Assembly (NCBI GenBank): GCA_045536365.1
Contig: JAZSNL010000027.1
Location: 28,439 to 92,438 of the forward strand
DNA: 64,000 nucleotides
Direction: 5' to 3'
Origin: JAZSNL01 sp045536365
GTDB taxonomy: Bacteria; Bacillota_I; Bacilli_A; ML615J-28; CAG-313
The stretch's first letter is position 1. Every line of letters starts with the position of its first letter. A model generated the notes under the pieces. It was given only the letters and a program-made list of their open reading frames with translations. It was not told where the DNA came from and did no database searches. Positions 19,050-29,000 of this stretch are shown in pieces. Made by a program: the position numbers and the translations under genes.

Positions 19050-19522
19050 TTAATCATTTACTATAGTATACCTAGAATAATTTTTTTTAACAACAGAAAT
19101 AATAAGATTATATCCAGTTAAATAAATTGTATTTTTCTCTGTATAAGATGTTATTGTTAAAATATACATTGAATCTTCCTTTGTTTTATCAGTTAAAGAA
19201 TAATATACTTCATATGAATTAAATAAAACGCCATTTTCATAGTAATTATTAGAATTAATCTGATAATCTTCTATATTATTTGACATATATATTTTACGAT
19301 TTTCTTTATACATATCATCATCTTTTAAACCGTCATATAACAAAACAACATTTTATTATTACTTTTATTATAATAATTCGAAGAATTTTCGGGCGCAGCT
19401 AAATAATCTAGTCCAAAATTTCTTAATTCTTCATTATTAAAAAAATCATTTCTTTTCGAACATGATGTCAGTGAAATCAATGATGATAATAGTAAAATAA
19501 TTAAATTTTTTTTAGTAACCAC
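19050..19522 (-). pseudogene. Small lipoprotein gene broken by a frameshift
   Basis: Two overlapping frames read as one protein. The 5' part (from 19522) encodes a lipoprotein signal (MVTKKNLIILLLSSLISLTSC, lipobox LTSC) and mature residues up to NKSNNK. The 3' part (to 19050) continues with VLLYDGLKDDDMYKEN... The switch falls at about 19335-19350 in a T-rich TTGTTTTGTTA stretch, where the first frame ends MLFCYMTV-stop. No RBS precedes the second part. A one-base indel (mutation or sequencing error) explains it best. Together the parts would give ~155 residues. It is upstream of, and probably co-transcribed with, the ABC transporter. Confidence 0.6.
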
Positions 19523-19647
19523 ACTAAAATAAAATTATTTTAAAATTATTCAATATTATTTTTAAATATTTTCTAATATATTAATATCTTAAAAAAATTA
19601 TCTGTAGAATTTTGTAACGAATATATCTTTAACTTATGTTTGAATAT

Positions 19648-19678
19648 AAAAAAGACATTAAGAAAAACTCCTAATGCC
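19648..19678 (-). terminator. Terminator after the PH-like membrane protein gene
   Basis: On the minus strand, a 9-bp stem GGCATTAGG/CTTAATGTC (with G-U pairs) is followed by TTTTTT, 30 nt downstream of the stop codon at 19708. Confidence 0.6.
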
Positions 19679-19707
19679 CCATAAAACAAGTTTATTCGAT
19701 GATTTTT

Positions 19708-20112
19708 TTATTTTTTTAATAATTTTTCTAAATCATCTCTATATCTTGTATTAATTAATATTTTCTTTTCTTTACAAAAAACAAGAAATTGATAAAATTC
19801 TGATTTTCTATATCTTTTACAATTATAGGTTTTTATATCTTTAAATTGAACTTCAACGCTTTTAAATAAAGTTTTTAAAACTATTTTTTCATTAGTAACT
19901 ACAACTTTATATTTATAAGCATATAAATATCCATAAAGAAAATAACAACCAACTAATATGAAAAATACTTCTCCTAAAATAAACTCAGTAGTTTTAATAT
20001 TGTTCCATATTAATACTAAAGGAAATAAGGCAGCTAATACGAAGAATATGATCATTGGATTCTTCCATACTTTACTTTCTTTTACCATATCATCTTTAAT
20101 AATAATATCCAT
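19708..20112 (-). CDS. Small membrane protein with bacterial PH-like domain; candidate immunity protein
   Basis: 134 residues. Two membrane helices (about 19-37 and 45-66) are followed by a ~65-residue PH-like segment (YKVVVTNEKIVLKTLFKSVEVQFKDIKTY) of the YdbS/YdbT bPH type. ATG at 20112 is chosen because GTGGAGG lies just upstream. The longer GTG start overlaps the previous stop. It follows an orphan RHS tip cassette with only 11 nt between, the usual position of an immunity gene. A membrane-bound immunity protein would fit the hydrophobic tip. That role is inferred from position only. Confidence 0.6.
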   Translation of the reverse strand: MDIIIKDDMVKESKVWKNPMIIFFVLAALFPLVLIWNNIKTTEFILGEVFFILVGCYFLYGYLYAYKYKVVVTNEKIVLKTLFKSVEVQFKDIKTYNCKRYRKSEFYQFLVFCKEKKILINTRYRDDLEKLLKK

Positions 20113-20123
20113 AAAAACCTCCA

Positions 20124-20867
20124 CTAATTAAATATGTCTATTAGAACAACAACACATACAGCAGCTATTGCTCCACATGCAGCATATGCAAATGCTAATG
20201 TTCCCCAACCTATACCAACAGATGTTTCATTGGTAACATTGCCTGTAACAGTTCCAAAAGAGAATGAAACTCCATCTAAAACACTTATTTCTGCACCATA
20301 TGTAATTAATCCAAGTTGCATGCTAGAACCTATTCCAATATTAGAACTCACATACGCATTTAATCCATACCAATCTTTAATATTTAATCCAACACCTATT
20401 GATGATGTAGAGTTACCAATATTTGAATATCTATAAAATACTCCAGAATTATTATGTTGTATAGTGGTTGTATGACTTATATTTCCTAAAGCCATTCCAA
20501 ATAAAATATTGTCCACAAGAGTTGTTGAATAATTAGTCATTGCTACTACATTAGCAAATGGTGTAGATGAAGCACTTGCTCTAGACATACTTCTAGCAGA
20601 ACTACTTCTACTTCTTGAACTAATATTACTAATTGGAGATGAAATTCCTCCTCCTAAGTTGTATCCTAATCTACACATTACAGGATTATTCAAGCAGTAG
20701 CAGTATAAGTTTAATCCATTAACACTTTCTGGATCTAAATATTCAATATCATCTGGTGAAATCCAACGACATAACTCCGGTGAATAATAACGTGAGGATA
20801 CAAGAAATAGGTTGGTTTCGACGTCATAATCTTGATTATCCTTGTGGACAATTATTTCACATAATGA
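20124..20867 (-). CDS. Orphan RHS C-terminal tip cassette A (displaced, no start of its own)
   Basis: The open frame begins after a TAA at 20868. It encodes the RHS core end (ETNLFLVSSRYYSPELCRW, ISPDDIEYLDPESVNGLNLY) joined to a ~190-residue tip rich in Ser/Gly, ending in a hydrophobic helix (FAYAACGAIAAVCVVVLIDIF). There is no ATG and no RBS in the first part. Initiation could only be at a TTG near 20693. This is typical of displaced 3' cassettes of polymorphic toxins, which become active when recombined onto the full-length gene. The tip family is not recognised, and its membrane-active look is only an impression. Conventional callers would keep only 20124-20693. Confidence 0.65.
   Translation of the reverse strand, partial: SLCEIIVHKDNQDYDVETNLFLVSSRYYSPELCRWISPDDIEYLDPESVNGLNLYCYCLNNPVMCRLGYNLGGGISSPISNISSRSRSSSARSMSRASASSTPFANVVAMTNYSTTLVDNILFGMALGNISHTTTIQHNNSGVFYRYSNIGNSTSSIGVGLNIKDWYGLNAYVSSNIGIGSSMQLGLITYGAEISVLDGVSFSFGTVTGNVTNETSVGIGWGTLAFAYAACGAIAAVCVVVLIDIFN
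20710..20816 (-). repeat. RHS core 3'-end repeat, copy 3 (diverged)
   Basis: Homologous to 23680-23785 and 22286-22392 and encodes the SSRYYSPELCR...ISPDD...YLDPESVNGLNLY junction. More diverged at DNA level than the other two. Confidence 0.8.
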
Positions 20868-21134
20868 TTATACCACATTTTTTACATTTATACAAAATTA
20901 ATCACATAAAAACAAAAATAATAAATTGAATCAACTAACTCATAGGTGTTGCAAATTTGCTTATTTTATAGGCAGGATAAGGAAAAAGCAACAAGTCACA
21001 TTTTCGACTCTTGCGACAACTGGCACACCCAGTTTCGCTCTTGTCCACTAAATGTAAGAAAGGATGAAACTGAGATTATCAGTTCCACCCTTAATGTTAA
21101 AAGTGATGTTTGTTTCTGTTAATTCATTAAACAA
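20868..21134. other. Non-coding spacer between displaced RHS cassettes
   Basis: 267 bp with no supported gene. It holds a segment at 20971-21003 that weakly resembles the reverse complement of 16539-16570. No terminator with a clear T-run is seen. Confidence 0.4.
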
Positions 21135-21716
21135 TTAATTAGATTTGTAATCTTCATCATAGATATGATTTTTTTCATATCCTAGTGTTCCACCAAAACA
21201 ATACGAATTTATAATTTTTTCTAATTCTATTTTTTCATCTATATCATAAAAAAACATAAATAAGTAATAAGGGTTTAAATTTTTATCATCATAAATTTCA
21301 AATTTTAAAACGATATAATTTTTTTGTTCACTTTCAAACTCATAATACACAATTGCATTAGAATATCCTTTTACATAATCATATTTTTCCACATTCTTTA
21401 TATCAAAATTAATGTTTTGATTAAATTTTAAATTTTCAATATTTGTAAAAATAGGATCAACATAATCATTATGTGGATAATGACTAAAATTCATATGTCC
21501 TTGTACTATTTGCTCTGCTATTACTTTCTTTGTTTCCTTTTCTATTAATTTCACAACTCCATCTTCAGTAATAAACTCCCATTCATTAGGTATTTTAATA
21601 CTTCCTCTTAAAGTACTATCTGTAGGTATTTTTGTTTCATAATAACCTTTATATCTACATCCGCCTAAAGTAAACAATAATACAAAAATAATTATTAAAC
21701 TGATATATTTCTTCAT
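21135..21716 (-). CDS. Lipoprotein; candidate immunity protein for orphan RHS cassette B
   Basis: 193 residues with a lipoprotein signal peptide (KKYISLIIIFVLLFTLGGC, lipobox LGGC, Cys20), so it is exported and anchored on the outer face of the membrane. The mature part (IPNEWEFITEDGVVKLIEKETKK ...) resembles the PsbP/DUF-type small lipoproteins of clostridia, but I cannot assign a family. It starts 11 nt after the end of cassette B, with TAAAGGAG as RBS. Position suggests immunity. An extracytoplasmic lipoprotein could protect against an incoming surface-acting toxin. Confidence 0.65.
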   Translation of the reverse strand: MKKYISLIIIFVLLFTLGGCRYKGYYETKIPTDSTLRGSIKIPNEWEFITEDGVVKLIEKETKKVIAEQIVQGHMNFSHYPHNDYVDPIFTNIENLKFNQNINFDIKNVEKYDYVKGYSNAIVYYEFESEQKNYIVLKFEIYDDKNLNPYYLFMFFYDIDEKIELEKIINSYCFGGTLGYEKNHIYDEDYKSN

Positions 21717-21727
21717 TATTTTCTCCT

Positions 21728-22438
21728 TTAAATATTAGGCCTCCACAACTTAGGAGGAATTCCTTTGATGGTATTTCTAAATGCGCTTGCTAATAATTCA
21801 AATAATTTTCCAGTTGAATCTACATCAGTTGGTCCCATATAAGCACCATCTAATGCATGATCATTACCAATCAAATAAAATAAATAGTGAGCTTGTAATT
21901 CTAAATATAAACCTAATGTTGTTCTAGAATCTTCATCTTTATATTGGTTATTTTTTAAATATATTGCATATAGTGGTGCATTCCAAAGACTATAGAATGG
22001 ATTTTGATCAAATTTAAAATTATATTTTCCATCCATCATAATTGTTTGTGATATTTTATCCCAATTATTTAAAGACACTAAAAAATCACCTACAAAAATG
22101 CCTGATACAGAATACCAAAACTTTTCCCAACCATTAATGCCTAAATCATTAGAAGTAACGCTCGCTTGTCTTACTCCAGCACCTACTAATGCACCAATTC
22201 CTGCTCCTATCAACATTGCTAATATAACACTATGCCCACTAGGATCGGCATAAGAAATCGGATTATTCAAACAGTAACAATATAAATTCAATCCATTTAC
22301 TGATTCTGGATCTAAATACTTTACATCATCAGGACTTATAAATCTACATAATTCGGGTGAATAATACCTTGAGGATAACCAAAATAACGATGTTTCGACA
22401 GGGCTATTACGAGTATCCTCATAATAACTGCATCTTAA
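21728..22438 (-). CDS. Orphan RHS C-terminal tip cassette B (displaced, no start of its own)
   Basis: The open frame from 22438 encodes a short core end (YYEDTRNSPVETSLFWLSS, RYYSPELCRFISPDDVKYL, DPESVNGLNLYCYCLNNP) followed by the RHS boundary motif (ISYADPSGHS), a Gly-rich hydrophobic segment (LAMLIGAGIGALVGAG) and a ~120-residue tip. The tip contains LELQAHYLFYLIGNDHALDGAYMG, with conserved-looking Gln/His/Asp residues. There is no in-frame ATG or RBS in the core part. Calling from TTG at 22291 gives 187 residues. The tip resembles no family I can name. It is a silent cassette candidate with its own downstream lipoprotein gene. Confidence 0.7.
   Translation of the reverse strand, partial: LRCSYYEDTRNSPVETSLFWLSSRYYSPELCRFISPDDVKYLDPESVNGLNLYCYCLNNPISYADPSGHSVILAMLIGAGIGALVGAGVRQASVTSNDLGINGWEKFWYSVSGIFVGDFLVSLNNWDKISQTIMMDGKYNFKFDQNPFYSLWNAPLYAIYLKNNQYKDEDSRTTLGLYLELQAHYLFYLIGNDHALDGAYMGPTDVDSTGKLFELLASAFRNTIKGIPPKLWRPNI
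22286..22392 (-). repeat. RHS core 3'-end repeat, copy 2
   Basis: About 107 bp nearly identical to 23680-23785 (I count about four mismatches by eye). It is long enough to serve as a homologous-recombination site for tip exchange. Confidence 0.88.
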
Positions 22439-22557
22439 TTATAATGTGTTGGTAATGAAATTGGTATCCAATTTGCATCTATAAAGCACTTGGAGAAATA
22501 TTATAAAATAATATTCTCCTTATGCTCTTTCTAATTAAGTTAATAAATAACTACTTT

Positions 22558-23028
22558 TTAACCCTTCGAGTCAAAACAAAACATAATAGGGGGAAAACAG
22601 TTAATCTCTAAAATCTTATTTTTAGATAGATATTTAATGAATGACCCTTTAACATCATTAGGGTTGATATTAATTCTTATGAAATCCTCATATTTTACAT
22701 TGCAATCTTCAGAGATAAATAATTTTATTTCCTTAATATCTATTTTATACTTTTTAATCAAATACATTGATAATTCAAAAATTGGAGATATTATTTGAAA
22801 AATCTTATCATAATCATCCAAATCTATTTTATAATCAAACAATAGCATATCCAATTCATTTGACTCATAATCATTCAAAATATGGATATATGTTTTAGTA
22901 ATATTCATAAAATCAAGTTGATATTTTTGGTCAGTAGTTAAAAATGTCATTCCATCAAGAGAAAACTTATTAATTTCTTGAATATTTTCTATTCTACAAT
23001 TAATCTCAATTAATGCCATTTGACTCAT
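22558..23028 (-). CDS. Candidate immunity protein of the full-length RHS toxin
   Basis: 156 residues, soluble and acidic, with no signal peptide or membrane helix, so cytosolic. The family is not recognised. It has a β-rich N-terminal half (MALIEINCRIENIQEINKFS), a central ILNDYESNELDMLL helix and a C-terminal region with INCFPPIMFCFDSKG. ATG at 23028 is chosen because AGGAGGG lies just upstream and overlaps the RHS stop codon region. Longer readings enter the toxin gene. Location immediately 3' of a polymorphic toxin gene is the standard place for an immunity gene. Confidence 0.65.
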   Translation of the reverse strand: MSQMALIEINCRIENIQEINKFSLDGMTFLTTDQKYQLDFMNITKTYIHILNDYESNELDMLLFDYKIDLDDYDKIFQIISPIFELSMYLIKKYKIDIKEIKLFISEDCNVKYEDFIRININPNDVKGSFIKYLSKNKILEINCFPPIMFCFDSKG

Positions 23029-23039
23029 TATTATCCCTC

Positions 23040-26000
23040 CTAATATGGTAATACTATTTCCTTTACAAGTCGCCAAGCTCCTTTAATGAATTTCCATACA
23101 TATTTATGAGTGTGTGGTCTAAAATAGTCTCCTAATTCTTTAATAAAGTGAGAATGTGTGGTGTCTCTTCTAGAAACCAAATTTCCATTTTCATCATATA
23201 CACCTGTTGAACCATTTTTACTTACAACGCTATTCGGAACTCCACCTTGTTTAGGAAGCAAATACATTATTCCTAAACCGGCTAATATACCAGCTCCTTG
23301 CAAGATCTGAGCTCCTGTAATAGTTAGTCCAGCAGACATTGTGGCTGCTCCACTGGCGGATATAGATATTCCACCACCTAAAGTAAATGATGAGCTTGCA
23401 AATGAACTTAAAGCACTACCAATTTGAGGAGCAATATAACCAATTCCTGCACCTATGCCAGCTCCAATTGCTCCACCAAGTACAGTTGCGCCTAAATAAT
23501 CATACCAAGCAACACTTCCATTAAAGACTTGACCATCATCTTGGTAATCGCTGTATGCTGCGGTACCAAATCCAACAGCGGCACCAATGACAGCACCAAT
23601 AATTAATCCAATTAAAATAGCACTATGTCCTGTAGGGTCATAATAATTTACAGGATCATTTCCACAGTACGTATATAAGTTCAATCCATTTACTGATTCT
23701 GGATCTAAATATTCTACATCATCAGGACTTATAAATCTACATAATTCTGGTGAATAATACCTTGAGGATAACCAAAATAACGAAGTTTCCTCATCATAAT
23801 AATATCCTCTGTATCTATATGGATTAAGTTTTCCTATTGTATTTGATAATGTTCCTGATACAAATACATTACCATACGCATCATATGTATATTCTACCAC
23901 AACATTTGAATTAATGTCAATAATTTGTATTACATCATTTTGAAGATTTTTTACATAGTAATATGTTGTTAAGTTATCTATATCTGTTCCTGTTTTAAAT
24001 CCTGCTACTCCTGATTCATCATAAATATATATTATATATGTTGTTGTGTTTGTAGAAGAATCATATCTTGTTTCTTTTATAATTTTATTTTCAGACACAT
24101 TATAATATGTTTCTTGATATGTTCCATCTGTATTTAAAACTTTCTTATATGTTCTAAAACCATTACAATCATATTCATATGTAATATTTTTACTATTATT
24201 TTGAATCGCTACTAATTTGTCCAATTCATAAATATATGTATTTTCATCATCGCTTATAATATTTCCTAATTCATCATATAATAAATCGTATGTTACTCCT
24301 GATGATTCGTTTGATTCAAAAATTGTATATGTCACTAGTTTTGTTTTTACATTAGAATTATATGTGAATTCAATTTTATATGGTAAATTACTGTATTCTT
24401 GTAATTTTACTGTTCTAACAAGTTGTATTATATTTCCTATTTCATCATAAGCATAAATTGTACAGAGAATGGGTTCCCCCTCTCTTATTATGTTTTCTAC
24501 TATTAGTTCTTGTTTGTTATTATATATATAATTTATGTTTTCTTTTTCAACATTATTTATTTCTTTTTTAATACTAGTTATATTTCCATATATATCATAT
24601 GTATACGTATATCTTATAATATCTCCGTTAATTTCTAATTCATATGCTTGTAGTTCATTTATTTTATTTTGATTATATATATAATTAATATTCATAATTT
24701 CATCATTAGTTGTTGACTCTATTATCTTACTTGTTGTTCTTCCGTATGCGTCTATCGTTTCTCTAGGTTTTGAAATTATAGAATCTGAAAATAGTTCCAC
24801 TAATTCATCTTCTTCATATCGATATAATAAAGTTATGATATCAGTTCCTTCTACTATATATTTAACTTTTATTTGTTCTTCATCTATATATTCATATTTT
24901 ACACCGCTCATTTTCTCATCTAAACAACTAATTAGTCTATTTTGATAGTCATAGTTATACATATATATTTTATCATTTATAAGGTCTTGATATATTGATA
25001 GATTTTTATAACTATCGTATAGTAATTCTGCTGTCTGTATTTCTTCAGTCGCAGAGTTTTTAATATATATTTTAGATACTTCATATTCTTGATTATATTC
25101 ATATCTTTCATAATTAAAATCAGTATTTCCTTTTATTACTTTACTAACTAATCCAGTATATAATTTTTTACCATCATTCAATGTATGATATAAATACTCG
25201 TATTTTTCTATCCTTACTTTCTGATTTTGCTTTCCAACATATATGGCTTCTATATCTAGATGATCATTGTATTCAAAATAATAACTCATTACTTCATTAT
25301 TAAATTCATTTAATATTTTAATTTCTTGTATATTACTATAATCATTATATACGTAACTTACTTTACTTTTTCCATAATTTGTTGTTAATAATCTCATATA
25401 TTCATCATATTCATATTGTATTTCATTATCATCTGAATATTTTACTGATGTTAACAATCCGTATAGTTCATTATATGTGTAACTTACCTGATTGTCGTTC
25501 ATTGTTTGTGATGTCACATACTGATTATTACATCCATATTCCACACTACTGATTGTTTGATTATTAATAGTGGTAGTAGTTGTCTGATTATATTCGTTAT
25601 TATTTTCAGTAATATTTACAGTATCTAAAACATATGATGTAGATAAGGTATTTTGATTAATAAACACCTCTTTTTGATCTAATGTTACTTTAACCGGTGT
25701 TCTTAAATCATCTCTATACTCGGTTGTAGTTACTTCTGTCCCTATAGTTTTTTTAGTTATATATCCCAATTCATTATATTCATATTTTACGCCATATAAA
25801 TCATAAGTCAGTATTAAATTATCTACATAACAAGGATTTTTTCCTGTATTGTATACAGTAAACATCAGAACATCAAAATAATCAGTATTTTCTTCATTAG
25901 TTACTGTAAAATCACTAAGACTAAATTGATAATCTGTTAAATATGGGTAAAATTGTAACACATATGATTTTGATTGTTCTCCGGTATTAGAATTTAAAAA

Positions 26001-29000
26001 TTGAACTACTATATGAACATTCGAACTATTTGCGTTAATAAAACCGCCAACAGTTATGTTAGTATTTTTAGGTATATTTATTCCATCAAATGTTTGATTA
26101 ATAGCTGAATTACCTTCTATTTTCATCTCATAATTGCCAAACACATCTGTATCTGTAGTTCTTAATATTCTTGTTCCGCCACTCCAACTGTTATTTTCTT
26201 CAAATGAAGCATTTGGTAAAATATTATATATCGTATCAACATTATTTTTGTTTATCATTATTTGATCAAAATATACTTCTTCTGAATAATAATCTGTTTC
26301 CGTTGTATATAAATTTATATATACATCTACATATAATTCATTAGGGTCTGTACTAGTTACATTAAAATCTTTTTTATACAAATTATATCCTTCTTCTTCA
26401 TATGTTTGTTCATTTTGATATATTGATAAGTTTTCATTATTAGTTGTTATTTTTATTGTTCCGCTTCCTTTTATTATTGAACTAAGTGTATATGTTTTAT
26501 TTGTTTCTATTGTTATTTTTTGATTTGCAAGAAGAAGATTTTCATTATTATTCGTTAGCGTTACTGCAAAAGCTTTTTGTCCGTATGCGGAAATATAAGC
26601 TATTCTTCCTGAATATACATTCCAGTCCTTATATCCACTTTCAAAAGAATGATTATCTACTAAATTATAACCTAAGTTAATAGGATTAGATACTTCCAAT
26701 ATCTGATGTTTTAATACATAATTAGGATTATCTTTATATAATTCATTATTATAATTTGCATATTTATAATGAGTTGTATTTCCGTAGTTATCTATTACTG
26801 TTTTTGTGTGTCCAAAATAATCAAATAAATATTTTGTACTTTGACCCAAGTCATTTGTATATATCGTTTTTCTATCATAATATGAGATATACATATTAAT
26901 ATCTGATTCGTTTATTTTATTAGTTCCTATTAAAGAAGAATATTGCGAAACTTTTTCATTTTGATAACTAAATTCAATATTAGATACAAATGTTAATCCA
27001 TCACTATTTGAATTATAACTTTCTATTTTTTCTAATTTATCATCATTCAAATAAGAATACCTTTCTTCACTTATTAATAATGTTGCGTCTCCTTTATAGC
27101 ACGAACTTTTAATTAGTCTCCAAAAATTGTCGTATTCATATGTATTCGTTTGAGCAATTTGACTTTGAGGAGTTTCACTTTCATTGTATACTTGTTTATA
27201 TATTTCCATTTCAACTAAATGTCCGTTTGAATATATAAATTTTATTTTGTTATTTGACGCATCTACAATTTCATCTATTAATTTATTATTATGATACTTA
27301 TATGATGCATATGTTATATTGATAGTTAGATTATCATATTTTAAATCGATTATTTTAATCAAATAACCCTCAGTATCATACTGATACTCATATCTTTCTT
27401 GAACTATTTTTTTATATTTTATCGCTGCATCTTCATCAATAAGTAAATATTCATCATCACCTTCCTCACTCACATATTTTCTTTCTGATGGATTATCTTC
27501 AGATTCTGATTCTAAATTTGTAGTAGCTTCTTTATAATATTTTCGTCTTCCCGTTGATTCATCTATATAATAATACTTTGAGTCTATCGAATCTTCACTC
27601 ATTTTTTCTAAAAAACTTACTCTAAACCCTAATCCATAACCTACATCATGTTGAAGCAAAGTAGCGTCAGTTATGTTATTATAATAATGACTTATACTAA
27701 ATGGTTGCTTTTGATTATTCAAATTATAATCATTTAATTCCACAACTAGATTTCCAAAACAATCATTTATGTATGCTGTATTTTTCCCTGAAGATACATT
27801 ATGATATGTTAAAAAATCGATTAATCCTAAATTATCCATATACGCGATAGTAAGTTTAGGCGTATGATTTTCATCATCTGGTCCGTATAAAATAACGTTT
27901 TCTTCATTATTTTGAATATGTTCAGCTGTTAATTCTAGTCTTATTAGATCAGTAGTTGAAGTTTTAAATATATTACATAAATCTATTACGTAATAATTTC
28001 CAACTCTTTTCATTGTTCCTACATTTTCGGTTTCATATTGGGTATAACCATCTATATCTTCGTAATCATAATTCGTTAACTTAAAACCATTAACATAATA
28101 ACTTTTAATCATATTAACAGCTATATCATATGAATTATTTGAAGTAGATGAATTCACTTCCAACTTCAATTTTGCAAATTTAATTGTGTCTACATTAGGA
28201 CAACCTGTCAATATTTCTTCATTTATTTCCATTATTGTAAGAGTCGATATATCTTCGCTACCAAATGTTCCATCCGAATTTTCGAAATTGTTAATATATT
28301 TTTCAATTTTAACTCCTTCATGTGTACCATTAAAATTCTTTCTAAAATATTTTGAAGAAAGATTAGTTTTTATATCTGTATCAGAATATTCAATAACTGG
28401 ATCTATTACAATTGGATATACTAATTCTTTTAATACATCATTATTAGGGGTTACTGTAATTAAGTAACCATTTTTTAAATTTACAATTTGCAAATTCACA
28501 TCATATGATATTTTACCTGTATTATCAATGATGTTATATGGTGTAAATTTAAATATTTCTTTATCATTCTCATTATGTAAATATAATGTGTTATTATCAT
28601 TAGTCAAAATTAAATTAGTTTCCAAAATATAACTAAATTGGTAATTTTCCACATATTTATCTAAAATAATATTTTCCTTTAATCCATATGGTGTATGAAT
28701 TAACTCAATTGTTGAGTGCTTTAAGATATTTTTATATTCAACAATTGAACTCATTACTACATCTTTTATATTTTCTTTTTCTTTTATTTTTTTTGTTGAT
28801 TTAGATCGATTAGAAGTATTACTTAAATATTTTATTTTTATTTCATCATCATGATATCTTATTATAACATTAGAATTTTTTAAATCTTTTGGTAAAATAA
28901 TTTCATATTCATTTATTGTATTTGAATAAGAGTTATTATTTTCAATTAATTCAACATTGTATTCTTTATATTGATTATTTTCAAAATAATGAATATTTTC

